Assembly: GCA_024413595.1 (NCBI GenBank)
Contig: JAKSUC010000020.1
Location: 1 to 49,706 of the forward strand
DNA length: 49,706 nt
DNA from: Bacteroidales bacterium
GTDB taxonomy: Bacteria > Bacteroidota > Bacteroidia > Bacteroidales > UBA3824
Reading direction: 5' to 3'
Shown here: one piece after another, positions 1 through 9,808 of the stretch
Layout of the letters: each line of letters opens with the position of its first letter
Position numbering within the stretch: position 1 is the first letter of the stretch
The notes under the pieces: model-generated
Seen by the model: the letters and a program-made list of their open reading frames with translations, nothing else
What the model was told of the DNA's origin: nothing
Database searches by the model: none
Made by a program: the position numbers and the translations under genes

Positions 1-225
1 GCATTATTAGAATACGAAGAAAAAGGTAGAGTGGAAGGTAGAGAAGAAGGTAGAGAAGAAGGTAGAGTGGAAGGCGAAAAAATTGGTATTGAAAAAGGCA
101 AATTTGAAGAAAAAATAGCTAATATTAAAATTGTTATGAATAAATTGTCTATGGATTTTAATACTGCATGTGAATTTCTAAATATACCTAAAGACAAAAT
201 TGAAGAAATAAGAAAAATGATATAA
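1..225 (+). CDS. C-terminal part of an Rpn/PD-(D/E)XK nuclease-family protein (5' cut by window edge)
   Basis: The reading frame is open from base 1, so the gene begins upstream of the window and only about 74 C-terminal residues are seen. They start with a charged, repetitive linker built on GRxEG units (GREEGREEGRVEGEKIG), followed by a short helical end (CEFLNIPKDKIEEIRKMI). This glycine-arginine-glutamate tail is typical of Bacteroidota Rpn recombination-promoting nucleases, also annotated as PD-(D/E)XK transposase-family proteins. The nuclease core is not in the window, so the assignment rests on the tail alone. The gene ends before a bidirectional hairpin at 228-265. Confidence 0.6.
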   Translation, partial: ALLEYEEKGRVEGREEGREEGRVEGEKIGIEKGKFEEKIANIKIVMNKLSMDFNTACEFLNIPKDKIEEIRKMI

Positions 226-227
226 AA

Positions 228-265
228 AATTCACAATCCATAACTAAAATTATGAATTGTGAATT
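228..265. terminator. Bidirectional hairpin between convergent genes
   Basis: The arms 228-237 and 256-265 are perfectly complementary over 10 bp (AATTCACAAT/ATTGTGAATT). The inner ATAA/TTAT pairs around a CTAAAA loop. It lies between the convergent Rpn-type gene and the GH97 gene and is AT-flanked on both sides. Confidence 0.6.
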
Positions 266-285
266 ATTAATTTTTAAAACACACC

Positions 286-2253
286 TTATATATTATTACC
301 TACAAAAATTGTTGCTCCATTTTTAGGAACATTTATCTGATAAATATTCTTTTTATTTGATTTTATGTATTTTACAGAACCTTTAAGATTTGCATCATCA
401 GAATAAATAGTGATATCACCAGAAATAAAATCTAAATTGATATTCTTTTTTAAAGGTTGATTATCAGCATTGATTGCAACCACATACCATTTGTCACCAC
501 TACGGCGAGCCATTATCAAATATTTTCCAGGATATCCATCAATAAATTTGATATCGTTCCACAAAGTTGGACACTTTTTTACAAAATCAAGTTTCCAAGG
601 TTCATCCTTACGTAATTGATTATAATATAGAGCAGTATGATTTAATGGACATTGAAACAAAACAGCAATTGCCATTTGAAAAACATCACTTGTAACACGA
701 TGTCCTCCCCAAATTGTAGTATCGTTAGAAATATTAAAATAATCATTAAAAGTTACACCTCCATAATCCATAGAAGCAACAGAATTTCGAATAACAGGAT
801 GAAGAGTAGCATTATAAGCCTCTTGACGACAAAAATCATCACTAAAATGTAAATTTTCACTAGCTTGAACAGCTTCACAAGCTATAAAATTTGGATACAT
901 AATTTCCCACCCACGAGGCAATGTTGCTCCATGAAAAATAACTTCTAATCCATATTCATTAGCATCACAAAGAATATCTTCGTAAAGTTGCATAGTTTGC
1001 TGTTTATCAGAACCTAAAAAGTCAACTTTAATTCCACGAATACCAATACTTTTCATCCATGCCATTTCTTTATGGCGTTTAATGGAATTACTCATAATAT
1101 GTTTAGGACCTTGAGGCGCATCATTCCAATAACCATTTGAATTATACCACAAAACAAGAGATGTTCCTTTCTGTTTTGCATATTTTGCGAGCATTTCAAT
1201 AGAGTCACGACCAATTTGAGTATCCCACCAATTATCAACAATTTGAGAAACAAAACCTAAATCAGCTGTAAAATCTAAATATTTTTTCTGTTCTGAATAA
1301 TTAACACTTTCGTCCATACCAATAATCCAACTCCAAGTTCCTGGTCCATAAGTATATTCTTTTGAAGGTGAATACAAAGGTTCAACAAAATCCCAAGCAA
1401 TTGTTGTTTCTACAATAGGTTTTAGATTTTCACCAACAGTAATTGTACGCCAAGGAGTTTCGCCAGGAAGAGGAATTCCTGGACAAGAAGTTCCATTATA
1501 ATTATAATCAGCATCTAACGGAAAAGCAACTTTATATTTAGTATCACCTTCGTTGCTAATATGAGAAGCGCAATATGACGAAGAAACACCAGTTTCAGAA
1601 ATCAAAACCCAACCATTTTGAACTTTAAACAATGCAGGAAAAATAAACCCAGCGCCATCTGCATTAAAACCAGGTTTTGCATCAACAGTATAAGGTGTTT
1701 CATAAGAAGGAGCAGTTCTACCCCACCCTGTTCCACCTTTCATTTGTGTAGAAAGGAAAGTTGTTGTTTCTTTTGGAAAATTAAAATATGATTTTTCGTT
1801 TTTAACAACAGTACAAACTCTTGGTTCTGTAGGAGTTAAAGGGTTTGGTTGTGAATACACCTTATATTTAAAAGCAATATCATTATTTTCTACCATAAAA
1901 ATAATGTCAAAAGCTGGTCTATCATGTTTATAAAAATGCCAAACAGCATTGTTTGCAACAACATCTACATGACTTTTCTTTAAAACTTTAGAGTCGTAAC
2001 TAAAAGATTTTAAATCAGTTTCAAATCCATTTGAAACTAAATCAACAGAATAATCATCTAAATCAGTAACCAGTCCAAGCTGAGATTTTTCAATAAAAGT
2101 ATTACCATTAAATTGAACAGAATAAAAAGCTTGCCCATTATCACAATTAAGATTTAATTTTAAGTTTCCATTAGGCGAAGAAACAGAATAGTTTTGTGCT
2201 GAGACATTTAACGAAAACGCCAATACAGCAAATGTTAAAATTTTCGACTTCAT
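286..2253 (-). CDS. Secreted glycoside hydrolase family 97 (alpha-glucosidase/alpha-galactosidase type)
   Basis: The 655-residue protein starts with a signal peptide (about residues 1-19, ending SAQ), then the long N-terminal beta-sandwich of GH97 and a (beta/alpha)8 catalytic region. The strand motif GIKVDF places an aspartate at residue 411. In the retaining GH97 subgroup (the alpha-galactosidase BtGH97b type, about 660 residues) an aspartate near this position is the nucleophile, while inverting SusB enzymes use glutamates elsewhere. I therefore infer a retaining exo-acting alpha-glycosidase acting in the periplasm or at the surface. Substrate cannot be fixed from sequence. It stands alone, with no SusC/SusD genes beside it, and is transcribed away from the mraZ operon. 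Confidence 0.88.
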   Translation of the reverse strand: MKSKILTFAVLAFSLNVSAQNYSVSSPNGNLKLNLNCDNGQAFYSVQFNGNTFIEKSQLGLVTDLDDYSVDLVSNGFETDLKSFSYDSKVLKKSHVDVVANNAVWHFYKHDRPAFDIIFMVENNDIAFKYKVYSQPNPLTPTEPRVCTVVKNEKSYFNFPKETTTFLSTQMKGGTGWGRTAPSYETPYTVDAKPGFNADGAGFIFPALFKVQNGWVLISETGVSSSYCASHISNEGDTKYKVAFPLDADYNYNGTSCPGIPLPGETPWRTITVGENLKPIVETTIAWDFVEPLYSPSKEYTYGPGTWSWIIGMDESVNYSEQKKYLDFTADLGFVSQIVDNWWDTQIGRDSIEMLAKYAKQKGTSLVLWYNSNGYWNDAPQGPKHIMSNSIKRHKEMAWMKSIGIRGIKVDFLGSDKQQTMQLYEDILCDANEYGLEVIFHGATLPRGWEIMYPNFIACEAVQASENLHFSDDFCRQEAYNATLHPVIRNSVASMDYGGVTFNDYFNISNDTTIWGGHRVTSDVFQMAIAVLFQCPLNHTALYYNQLRKDEPWKLDFVKKCPTLWNDIKFIDGYPGKYLIMARRSGDKWYVVAINADNQPLKKNINLDFISGDITIYSDDANLKGSVKYIKSNKKNIYQINVPKNGATIFVGNNI

Positions 2254-2491
2254 ATTAATAGGAATTAATTTTATAATAAAAAAACAAAATCAATCATTGG
2301 ATTTTGTTTCAAAATTAAATTTTGTAAAAGTACAAAAAAAACGAAAAATCAAATAAACAACAAAAGAAAACCAAAAAATAAAAGAACAACTACAAAAATA
2401 AAAAAATAATAGAAAAGAATTAAAAACGATAATTTAGAATTTAGGAGCAGTATATTATTAATATACAACAATATATACAAAATAATTAAAG
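2254..2491. other. Intergenic region between divergent GH97 and mraZ
   Basis: Very AT-rich. It contains the GH97 promoter candidate and a small palindrome at 2450-2466 (GTATATT-ATT-AATATAC). I see no further gene here. Confidence 0.5.
2310..2317 (-). promoter_or_regulatory. Candidate -7 element for the GH97 gene
   Basis: On the minus strand this reads TAATTTTG, matching the Bacteroidota -7 consensus TAnnTTTG, about 57 bp upstream of the GH97 start. A TTTG-like -33 element is not clearly spaced, so confidence is modest. Confidence 0.4.
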
Positions 2492-2525
2492 TTATCAACA
2501 AGTTATTAACAATGATTGTTGATAA
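2492..2525. promoter_or_regulatory. Three DnaA-box-like 9-mers in an inverted repeat upstream of mraZ
   Basis: TTATCAACA (2492-2500), TTATTAACA (2503-2511) and the inverted TGTTGATAA (2517-2525) each differ by one base from the DnaA box TTATnCACA. The outer two form a perfect 10-bp inverted repeat (2492-2501 and 2516-2525). The block directly precedes the MraZ boxes. Binding of DnaA is inference. Confidence 0.4.
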
Positions 2526-2540
2526 ATATTTTGTAAAAAA

Positions 2541-2564
2541 GTGGTAAAAAGTGGAAAAAAGTGG
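2541..2564 (+). promoter_or_regulatory. MraZ operator: three GTGG boxes, 10-bp spacing
   Basis: GTGG occurs at 2541, 2551 and 2561, each separated by an A-rich spacer, so the period is exactly 10 bp (one helical turn). MraZ is known to bind three or four TGGGN-type repeats in this arrangement upstream of its own gene and to control the dcw operon. The third box touches the probable -33 region, which suits repression. Confidence 0.8.
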
Positions 2565-2594
2565 TTGGATTTATCAAAAAAAGCTATACTTTTA
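2565..2594 (+). promoter_or_regulatory. Candidate dcw operon promoter
   Basis: TTGG at 2565-2568 and TACTTTTA at 2587-2594 resemble the Bacteroidota -33 (TTTG) and -7 (TAnnTTTG) elements at 18-bp spacing. The mraZ ATG is at 2620, giving a leader of about 20 nt. Both elements deviate by one base. Confidence 0.45.
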
Positions 2595-2619
2595 CATTGG
2601 TAAATTTTATAAAAATAAC

Positions 2620-3081
2620 ATGACTGTATTTATTGGAGATTTTGACGTAAAACTCGATGCCAAAGGCAGATTTCTATTTCCGTCCTCACTGATTAGTCAG
2701 TTAGGAGAAAATAGCAATTGTACTTTTGTTATCAAAAAAGATATTTACGAAAAATGTCTCAATATTTACACATCAGAACAATGGCAATTAAGAGTAGAAA
2801 CATTGAGAAAATCATTAAATCCTTTTAATCGTCAACACAACATATTTTTAAGAGAATTTTTTAAAGATACAGCTGAATGTAGTTTAGACTCAAGCAATAG
2901 AATATTGATACCAAAACGATTAGTACAATCTGTTGAATTAAAAAGCGAAATATACGTAGTTGGAGTGGATACCAAAATAGAAATATGGTCAAAAGAAGAA
3001 TACGACAAAACACGTCCAACAGCCGAAGAATATGCAAATATTGCAGGAAACATACTTGGTAATATAGAATTACCATTTTAA
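2620..3081 (+). CDS. mraZ: MraZ, transcriptional regulator of the dcw cluster
   Basis: The 153-residue protein starts MTVFIGDFDVKLDAKGRF and has the two SpoVT/AbrB-like halves of MraZ, each with a DxKGR or DSSNRI-type motif (first half about residues 7-50, second about 80-125). MraZ forms rings that bind repeats upstream of its own gene. I chose the ATG at 2620: the longer frame from GTG 2551 would place the MraZ boxes and promoter inside the coding region, and its extra 23 residues do not look like the family. First gene of the dcw operon, 15 bp before rsmH. Confidence 0.93.
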   Translation: MTVFIGDFDVKLDAKGRFLFPSSLISQLGENSNCTFVIKKDIYEKCLNIYTSEQWQLRVETLRKSLNPFNRQHNIFLREFFKDTAECSLDSSNRILIPKRLVQSVELKSEIYVVGVDTKIEIWSKEEYDKTRPTAEEYANIAGNILGNIELPF

Positions 3082-3096
3082 AAATTAAAGAAAAAC

Positions 3097-4023
3097 ATGG
3101 AAACCGTATATCACAAACCAGTAATGTTAAACGAATGTTTAGAAGGTCTAAACATTAAACCAGACGGAATTTATGCAGACGTTACGTTTGGAGGCGGTGG
3201 ACATTCAAAAGCAATACTTGAAAAATTAGGACCAAAAGGAAGATTGTTTGCATTTGATCAAGATGCAGATGCTCAAGCAAATGTTCCTAACGATGATAGA
3301 ATAACATTTATTAGAACTAATTTTAGATATTTTGCAAATTTTATTGAACTTGAAAAAGTTGGTAAAATTGACGGTGTTATAGCTGATTTAGGAGTTTCAA
3401 GTCATCATTTTGACGATGAAACAAGAGGATTTTCTTTTAGATTTAATTCTCCTTTAGATATGAGAATGGATCAAGATGCAGATTTTTCAGCAGCTAATTT
3501 AGTAAACACTTATACAGCAGAACAATTAAAAAGTGTTTTTGTAGAATATGGAGAAATTAAAAATGCTTGGAAATTAGCACAAAATATAGTTTCATATCGT
3601 GCTAACAACAAAATAGAAACGGTAAACGATTTAATAAAAGCATCAGGTAATTGTATACCAACACATAACGAAAATAAATATTTAGCAACTCTATTTCAAG
3701 CGATTAGAATTGAAGTAAATAGAGAAATAGACGTTTTAGAAGAATTTTTGTTATCAACAGCAGATGTAATAAAAGAAGGTGGTAGATTAGTAATAATGAC
3801 ATATCACTCATTAGAAGATCGACCAGTAAAAAACTATATAAAATCAGGAAATCTTCAAGGAATAGAAGAAAAAGATTTTTACGGAAATATTATATCACCA
3901 TTTACACAAGTAAATAGAAAAGTGATAACACCAAGTGAACAAGAATTAGAAGAAAATTCACGTTCACGAAGTGCAAAATTAAGAATTGCAGAGCGTACTA
4001 AATATCATCAAGAAAATCAATAA
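3097..4023 (+). CDS. rsmH: 16S rRNA (cytosine-1402-N4)-methyltransferase RsmH
   Basis: The 308-residue protein matches the usual size of RsmH (MraW). The S-adenosylmethionine loop is GGGGHS at residues 32-37, followed by FAFDQD and IDGVIADLGVSSHHFD, and near the end by the MTYHSLEDRPVK motif and RSRSAKLRIAER. It methylates N4 of C1402 in the ribosomal P site. Its place directly after mraZ is the standard bacterial order; the next gene follows after 3 bp, suggesting translational coupling. Confidence 0.96.
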   Translation: METVYHKPVMLNECLEGLNIKPDGIYADVTFGGGGHSKAILEKLGPKGRLFAFDQDADAQANVPNDDRITFIRTNFRYFANFIELEKVGKIDGVIADLGVSSHHFDDETRGFSFRFNSPLDMRMDQDADFSAANLVNTYTAEQLKSVFVEYGEIKNAWKLAQNIVSYRANNKIETVNDLIKASGNCIPTHNENKYLATLFQAIRIEVNREIDVLEEFLLSTADVIKEGGRLVIMTYHSLEDRPVKNYIKSGNLQGIEEKDFYGNIISPFTQVNRKVITPSEQELEENSRSRSAKLRIAERTKYHQENQ

Positions 4024-4026
4024 ATT

Positions 4027-4929
4027 ATGGTATTTTTTAATAGGAAATATAATAATGAAGATGAATTTGAAGACAAAGAAAAGTCTTCAAACGAGGATGA
4101 TATATATAGAGAAATTTTCAACGAAATAGAAGAAGATGAAGAAGATGATGATGATTATGAGGATGATGAAGAAGATGATGAAGAAATAGACAACGAAGAA
4201 GAAGATAATGATACAGACAACGAAGAAGATAAACTAAATGCAGCATACGAAAAAGCCGCAAATAGTGGTTCATTTCCAAATCCAGAAGAATTTGGATTTA
4301 ACGAAACACAAAACAACGATCAATATAGCAATGAAATAGGTAGTGATTACGATAGAATTGGGAAAGAAATTGACGGAAATAATTCAGAAGAATATCTAAA
4401 CGAAGATGAATATGAAAATAATGTAGAAGAAGAAAGCGATGACAACAATGATGATGAAGAAGATGATGAAGAAGAAAATCTAACATTTTGGCAATTAATA
4501 AATAGTAAAAATCCATCTGCCAACAAGTTAGCATCAAAAATCTTAACACCATTATTATTTGTAATGCTTTTAGGATTGTTTATGATAACATACAAAAACA
4601 ACTCAGAAGCAAGAATAAATGAAAATATAAAACTTCAACGTCAAGTCAGAGAACTTAGAGCGCAATCTATAACTATTGCTGCACAACTAATGAAAGCGTC
4701 AAAAGAATCTTCAGTTTCAATGAGAATTGAAAACTTAGCATTGGGAATTCACGAAATAACAGAACCTCCAATGTATTTTAATGTTGCTAAATATGAAAGA
4801 ACAGACTCATTAATAAATGAAGCTGAAATATTTAAACAGAAAAGAAAAGAAATAATACAAAAAGAAAAAAACTCAATATTTAAACAAGAATCAACTGAAA
4901 AACCAAATAGCAAGCAAAACAAAAAATAA
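4027..4929 (+). CDS. ftsL: FtsL-like divisome protein with a very long acidic cytoplasmic domain
   Basis: The 300-residue protein sits between rsmH and ftsI, the place of ftsL. A single membrane segment (about residues 172-190, ILTPLLFVMLLGLFMITY) is followed by a coiled-coil stretch starting ENIKLQRQVRELRAQSI, as in the Bacteroidota FtsL-like family. FtsL with FtsB and FtsQ activates FtsW/FtsI. The odd part is the N-terminus: about 165 residues dominated by Glu, Asp and Asn, which would lie in the cytoplasm. Typical FtsL has only a few tens of residues there. Its stop overlaps the ftsI start by one base (TAATG). Confidence 0.82.
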   Translation: MVFFNRKYNNEDEFEDKEKSSNEDDIYREIFNEIEEDEEDDDDYEDDEEDDEEIDNEEEDNDTDNEEDKLNAAYEKAANSGSFPNPEEFGFNETQNNDQYSNEIGSDYDRIGKEIDGNNSEEYLNEDEYENNVEEESDDNNDDEEDDEEENLTFWQLINSKNPSANKLASKILTPLLFVMLLGLFMITYKNNSEARINENIKLQRQVRELRAQSITIAAQLMKASKESSVSMRIENLALGIHEITEPPMYFNVAKYERTDSLINEAEIFKQKRKEIIQKEKNSIFKQESTEKPNSKQNKK

Positions 4930-7061
4930 TGGCTGAAGAAAAAGACATAAAATATAAAATGGTTTTTATCTACATTATTATGATTCTATTGGCAATAGGC
5001 ATAATAGGAAGGATATTAAACTTACAATCAACGCCAAAAGAGGTTTGGGAATCGATGATGCAAACGGTTCAAAAAGAAAAAATAAAACCTTTTAGAGGTG
5101 ATATTTGTGCTTGCGACGGAAGTATTTTAGCCACATCAATGCCTTCATATTCAATCCATTGGGATTTAACTGTTTCTGGTATAACTGATACTGCATTTAA
5201 CAATAATATAGATTCTTTATCAAAATGCTTAAGCAAATTATTTGAAGATTATTCTCCAGAAGAATATGCTCAAAGATTTAAAAAAGCAAGAAAAGAAAAA
5301 AAGCAATATTGTGAAGTTCATAAAAAAGTTACACATTCTGAATTAAATATATTAAAAAAGTTTCCTTTATTTAAAGGTTCAAGATATAAAACAGGATTAA
5401 TAACACAACAAGAATACAATAGAGAACAAATAACAGACTTGCTTTCAACTAGAACAATTGGAAAATTCAAAAAAGATTCTCCTCTAACTGGTATTGAAGG
5501 AGCTTTTAACGAAGAATTATCAGGAAAAGAAGGATATTTAGTATTAAAAAAGATATCAAGTGGTGAAAGAGCTGTAATTGAAAGTTCTGATGAAGAAAAC
5601 ACTACAGAACCAGAAGACGGTAGCAACATAATAACTACATTAGACTATAATATTCAAGATTTTGCTGAACGTGCTTTAGAAAAACAACTAATAAAGTATA
5701 ATGCAACATATGGTACAGTAATTTTAATGGAAGTAAAAACCGGTAAAATTAGAGCTTTATGTAATTTAGAAAAAAATAGTGATGGAAATTATACAGAACA
5801 AATGAATCGTGGTGTTGGAACTAAAATGGATCCAGGGTCAACTTTTAAACTTGCAACAATGATTGCAATTTTGGAAACTGGAAAATATGATTTAGACGAC
5901 ACTATCGATACAAAAAAAGGAATACTTAACCTAAAAGGCGCAACAATAAAAGACGACCATGAAGGTGGTTTAGGGAAAATAACAGTAAGACAGATATTCG
6001 AAAAATCTTCAAACGTTGGTTTTGCAACAATGACAGAAAAAGTTTTTGGTAATAACCCTGAAAATTTCATAAACTATCTTTACAATATGCATCTAAATAA
6101 AAAAACTGGCATTGAAATACATGGAGAACCACAACCATATATAAAATATCCAGGTGATGCAGATTGGTGGTCTGGAACATACTTATATAATAGTTATGGT
6201 TACGAATTAGAATTAACACCTTTACAATTATTAACTTTTTATAATGCTGTTGCAAATGAAGGTGTTATGGTTAAACCTCATCTATTAGAATGTGTGATGT
6301 CGCATGGCAAAATAACAAGAAAAGGTGAAACTGAAATATTAAATTCTTCAATTTGTAGCAAAGAAACATTAAATAAAGTTCAAGAATTATTAATAGGTGT
6401 AGTAAAAAACGGTACTGCAAAACAAATATATACAGAAAAATATCCGATTGCAGGAAAAACTGGTACAGCACAAATTTATATTCAAGGTCAAAAAAAATAT
6501 GAAAAAGAAGACGGAACAAAAGACCATAGAGCTTCTTTTGCAGGATATTTTCCTGCTGATAAACCTAAATACTCATGTATTGTTGTAATCAGTGACCCAA
6601 AAGAACATTCTTATTATGGTAGTTCTGTTGCAGCACCTGTTTTTAAAACTATTGCTGATAAAATATATACAATAGATTATGATTTACAACATCAAAAAGA
6701 ATTTAATATCTCAAAATTTAAAAATAGCCAAACTATTCCTATTTCAAAAAATGGAGATAGAATAATACTTGATAGGATTTTATCAAAATTAAGAATTGAA
6801 TTAGACAATGTTGAATTTTCAGAAACTCCATTAGTAAGTACAACGCGAAATAAAAACAAAATTAGAATAGATCCTTTACCTTCTCCTCCAGGAGTAGTTC
6901 CCAATGTTGTTGGTATGGGGCTAAGAGATGCGATGTACGAACTAAAAAATAAAAAATTAGACGTTACGGTTATTGGACGTGGAACTGTAAAAAAACAATC
7001 AATAACTCCAGGAAGTAAAATTCCTCAAAACAACAAAATAATTATAGAATTAGGATCATAA
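4929..7061 (+). CDS. ftsI: Septal peptidoglycan transpeptidase FtsI (PBP3) with C-terminal PASTA domain
   Basis: The 710-residue class B penicillin-binding protein crosslinks septal peptidoglycan in the periplasm with FtsW. An N-terminal membrane anchor (about residues 11-27) is followed by the pedestal domain (GDICACDGSILATS) and the transpeptidase domain. The three catalytic motifs are present: STFK with nucleophile Ser304, SSN at 360-362 and KTG at 510-512. A single PASTA domain closes the protein (about 650-709, VPNVVGMGLRDAMYEL). It overlaps ftsL by one base and is 2 bp from murE. Confidence 0.96.
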   Translation: MAEEKDIKYKMVFIYIIMILLAIGIIGRILNLQSTPKEVWESMMQTVQKEKIKPFRGDICACDGSILATSMPSYSIHWDLTVSGITDTAFNNNIDSLSKCLSKLFEDYSPEEYAQRFKKARKEKKQYCEVHKKVTHSELNILKKFPLFKGSRYKTGLITQQEYNREQITDLLSTRTIGKFKKDSPLTGIEGAFNEELSGKEGYLVLKKISSGERAVIESSDEENTTEPEDGSNIITTLDYNIQDFAERALEKQLIKYNATYGTVILMEVKTGKIRALCNLEKNSDGNYTEQMNRGVGTKMDPGSTFKLATMIAILETGKYDLDDTIDTKKGILNLKGATIKDDHEGGLGKITVRQIFEKSSNVGFATMTEKVFGNNPENFINYLYNMHLNKKTGIEIHGEPQPYIKYPGDADWWSGTYLYNSYGYELELTPLQLLTFYNAVANEGVMVKPHLLECVMSHGKITRKGETEILNSSICSKETLNKVQELLIGVVKNGTAKQIYTEKYPIAGKTGTAQIYIQGQKKYEKEDGTKDHRASFAGYFPADKPKYSCIVVISDPKEHSYYGSSVAAPVFKTIADKIYTIDYDLQHQKEFNISKFKNSQTIPISKNGDRIILDRILSKLRIELDNVEFSETPLVSTTRNKNKIRIDPLPSPPGVVPNVVGMGLRDAMYELKNKKLDVTVIGRGTVKKQSITPGSKIPQNNKIIIELGS

Positions 7062-7063
7062 AT

Positions 7064-8533
7064 ATGAAACTTAAAGAATTATTACATAGAATAAAAACTA
7101 ACAAAGTTATTGGAAGTTTAGAAATAGAGATAAATTCTATAACTGCCGACTCACGAAAAGTTTGTGAAGGTACATGCTTTATAGCCATACCAGGAACAAA
7201 AGTTGACGGTCATGATTTTATTGAAGATACAATTAATAAAGGTGTATCAGCTATCGTTTGTACTCATATTTCTGATACTATTGATTATAAAAACGTTTCT
7301 ATTATTATTGTCGATAATTCAACAGAATGTGCAGGAATAATAGCTTCTGCTTTTTACAATTATCCATCTGAAAAACTAACACTTACAGGTGTAACAGGAA
7401 CAAATGGCAAAACTACAACTGCCACACTATTATATAAAACATTTAAATCTCTTGGTCATAAATCTGGTTTATTATCTACAGTTGAAAATTATGTAGACGA
7501 AAAATGTTATCCTGCAACCCAAACAACACCTGACATATTTACCATCAACAAATTATTAGCTGAAATGGTAAACGAAGGTTGCGAATATTGTTTTATGGAA
7601 GTTAGCTCACATGCAATTGCACAAAAAAGAATTGCTGGACTTAATTTTAAGTTAGGAATTTTTTCAAACATAACATTAGACCATTTAGATTATCACAAAA
7701 CATTTGCAGAATATATCAAAGCCAAAAAATTGTTTTTTGACAACCTGCCCAAAACAGCATTTGCTTTAACAAATGGAGATGACAAAAATGGAATGGTAAT
7801 GGTTCAAAATTCCAAAGCCAAAATTAAAACATACGGACTTAAAAACTTCTACGATTTTAAAGCTACAATTTTAGAATGTAATTTTGAAGGAATGTTGATG
7901 AATATATGTGGACGTGAAATGTGGACATTTTTACCAGGTCAATTTAACGCCTACAATATTTTAGCAGTTTATAGTGCTGCAACATTACTAGGTATAAATT
8001 CAGAAGAAGTATTAACAGTTTTAAGTGGACAACGATCTGTTAAAGGTAGATTTGATATAGTTAACGAAGCAGGAATAACAGCAATAGTAGACTATGCACA
8101 CACACCCGATGCTTTAGAAAATGTTTTAAAAACAATTCAAAACATTAGATGTAAAAATCAAAAAATAATTACAGTATGTGGTTGTGGAGGAGATAGAGAT
8201 AAAAGCAAACGTCCATTAATGGCTAAAATTGCTGTTGAATATTCCGACAAAGTTATTCTTACATCCGACAATCCAAGAACCGAAAATCCTGAAACAATTC
8301 TTGACGAAATGTTTGCAGGTTTAAATACAGAAAAACTTAAAGCTAAAGCAATTAGAATAACAGATCGCAAATCTGCAATACAAGCATCTTGTTTAGCTGC
8401 ACAAAAAAACGACATTATTCTTATTGCAGGTAAAGGACATGAAAATTATCAAGATGTAAATGGCGTAAAATCACATTTTGATGATAAAGAAATTGTATCA
8501 CAACAATTACAACAAATTAAAAATATAAACTAA
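7064..8533 (+). CDS. murE: UDP-MurNAc-L-Ala-D-Glu:meso-diaminopimelate ligase MurE
   Basis: The 489-residue Mur ligase adds the third residue of the peptidoglycan stem peptide. The ATP-binding loop [11 protein letters not shown] is at residues 109-119 and the family motif [12 protein letters not shown] is near 345. DNPR at residues 402-405 is the signature of enzymes that use meso-diaminopimelate, so this cell probably has mDAP-type peptidoglycan. The length is standard. Cytoplasmic; cotranscribed with ftsI and mraY. Confidence 0.96.
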   Translation: MKLKELLHRIKTNKVIGSLEIEINSITADSRKVCEGTCFIAIPGTKVDGHDFIEDTINKGVSAIVCTHISDTIDYKNVSIIIVDNSTECAGIIASAFYNYPSEKLTLTGVTGTNGKTTTATLLYKTFKSLGHKSGLLSTVENYVDEKCYPATQTTPDIFTINKLLAEMVNEGCEYCFMEVSSHAIAQKRIAGLNFKLGIFSNITLDHLDYHKTFAEYIKAKKLFFDNLPKTAFALTNGDDKNGMVMVQNSKAKIKTYGLKNFYDFKATILECNFEGMLMNICGREMWTFLPGQFNAYNILAVYSAATLLGINSEEVLTVLSGQRSVKGRFDIVNEAGITAIVDYAHTPDALENVLKTIQNIRCKNQKIITVCGCGGDRDKSKRPLMAKIAVEYSDKVILTSDNPRTENPETILDEMFAGLNTEKLKAKAIRITDRKSAIQASCLAAQKNDIILIAGKGHENYQDVNGVKSHFDDKEIVSQQLQQIKNIN

Positions 8534-8547
8534 GAAAAAACAAAAAA

Positions 8548-9795
8548 ATGCTATATTATTTATTTCATTATTTAGACACATTAAATTTTCCAGGTGCAAG
8601 ATTATTTGGCTACATATCATTTCGTTCTGGTATGGCGGTTATCACATCATTATTAATTACAATGATATTTGGTAAACGTATTATAAAATATATGAAAAAA
8701 CGTCAAATAGGAGAATCCGTTAGAAGTTTATATTTAGAAGGACAAAATCAAAAAGCAGGAACTCCTACAATGGGAGGTATAATTATAATTGCAGCAATAT
8801 TAATTCCTGTATTATTATTTGCAAAATTAGGAAACACATACATTTTATTATTGTTATTTACAACAATTTGGTTAGGTGCACTTGGATTTTTAGACGACTA
8901 TATAAAAGTATTTAAAAAAAATAAAGATGGACTAAATAGCAAAGCAAAACTAGCAGGACAAATATTTCTTGGAATAGTTGTAGGAGTTTCAATATATTTA
9001 AGTCCAGATATATTAATAAGAGAAAATCCACAAATAGAATCATCAATAAAAGTAGAAACAATAACAAACAATAAAAACGAACAAAGCAAAAAAATAGTAG
9101 CCAATGATGTAAAATCATTAAAAACAACATTGCCATTTTTAAAAGACAATGAATTTGACTATTCAAAAATAGTATGGTTTATCGACAGCAAAAAATACGA
9201 ATGGGTGGCATGGATTATATTTATCATCATAACCACCTTTATAATTACAGCAGTGTCAAACGGAGCCAACATGACTGACGGATTAGATGGACTAGCCTCT
9301 GGAACGTCGGCTGTGTCGGCTGCCACATTGCTTATTTTTGCTTATCTATCAGGAAATGTAATATTTTCACAATATCTAAACATAATGTATCTACCTGGAA
9401 TTGGAGAACTTGTTGTTTTTGCATCGGCATTTATTGGTGCAACAATTGGTTTTATGTGGTATAACGCATATCCTGCACAAATTTTTATGGGTGATACTGG
9501 AAGTTTAACTATTGGAGGAATTATAGCAGTTCTTGCTATTTTAGTAAGAAAAGAATTATTAATTCCAATATTCTGTGGAATATTCTTAATTGAAAATGTT
9601 AGTGTTATAGCCCAAGTTTGGTATTATAAATACACATTTAAAAAATATGGTTGTGGACAACATCTATTTTTGATGGCTCCATTACACCATCATTATCAAA
9701 AGAAAGGAATACCAGAACCTAAAATTGTTGCAAGATTTATAATAGTTGCAATTATTCTAGCTGTTATTTCTGTAATTACATTAAAAATCAGATAA
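8548..9795 (+). CDS. mraY: Phospho-N-acetylmuramoyl-pentapeptide transferase MraY
   Basis: MraY joins UDP-MurNAc-pentapeptide to undecaprenyl phosphate, making lipid I at the inner membrane. The protein has about ten membrane segments and the key residues Asp116-Asp117 (LDDYIK), MTDGLDGLA around Asp244, and the HHH motif at 380-382 ([11 protein letters not shown]). At 415 residues it is longer than the roughly 360 of E. coli because of an inserted hydrophilic region (about residues 155-210) between membrane segments, a common Bacteroidota trait. Lies between murE and murD. Confidence 0.96.
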   Translation: MLYYLFHYLDTLNFPGARLFGYISFRSGMAVITSLLITMIFGKRIIKYMKKRQIGESVRSLYLEGQNQKAGTPTMGGIIIIAAILIPVLLFAKLGNTYILLLLFTTIWLGALGFLDDYIKVFKKNKDGLNSKAKLAGQIFLGIVVGVSIYLSPDILIRENPQIESSIKVETITNNKNEQSKKIVANDVKSLKTTLPFLKDNEFDYSKIVWFIDSKKYEWVAWIIFIIITTFIITAVSNGANMTDGLDGLASGTSAVSAATLLIFAYLSGNVIFSQYLNIMYLPGIGELVVFASAFIGATIGFMWYNAYPAQIFMGDTGSLTIGGIIAVLAILVRKELLIPIFCGIFLIENVSVIAQVWYYKYTFKKYGCGQHLFLMAPLHHHYQKKGIPEPKIVARFIIVAIILAVISVITLKIR

Positions 9796-9808
9796 AATTA
9801 AAGGAAAA

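Noticed and set aside
2492..2525. Replication origin
   Set aside because: Only three imperfect DnaA-like 9-mers, no dnaA, dnaN or AT-unwinding layout nearby; better seen as a regulatory site.
2551..2619. GTG start 23 codons upstream for MraZ
   Set aside because: It lies in the MraZ boxes and promoter, and its residues do not match the family.
4298..4601. Ser- and Leu/His-rich minus-strand frames inside ftsL
   Set aside because: They are the complement of the repetitive Asp/Glu codons and have no independent support.
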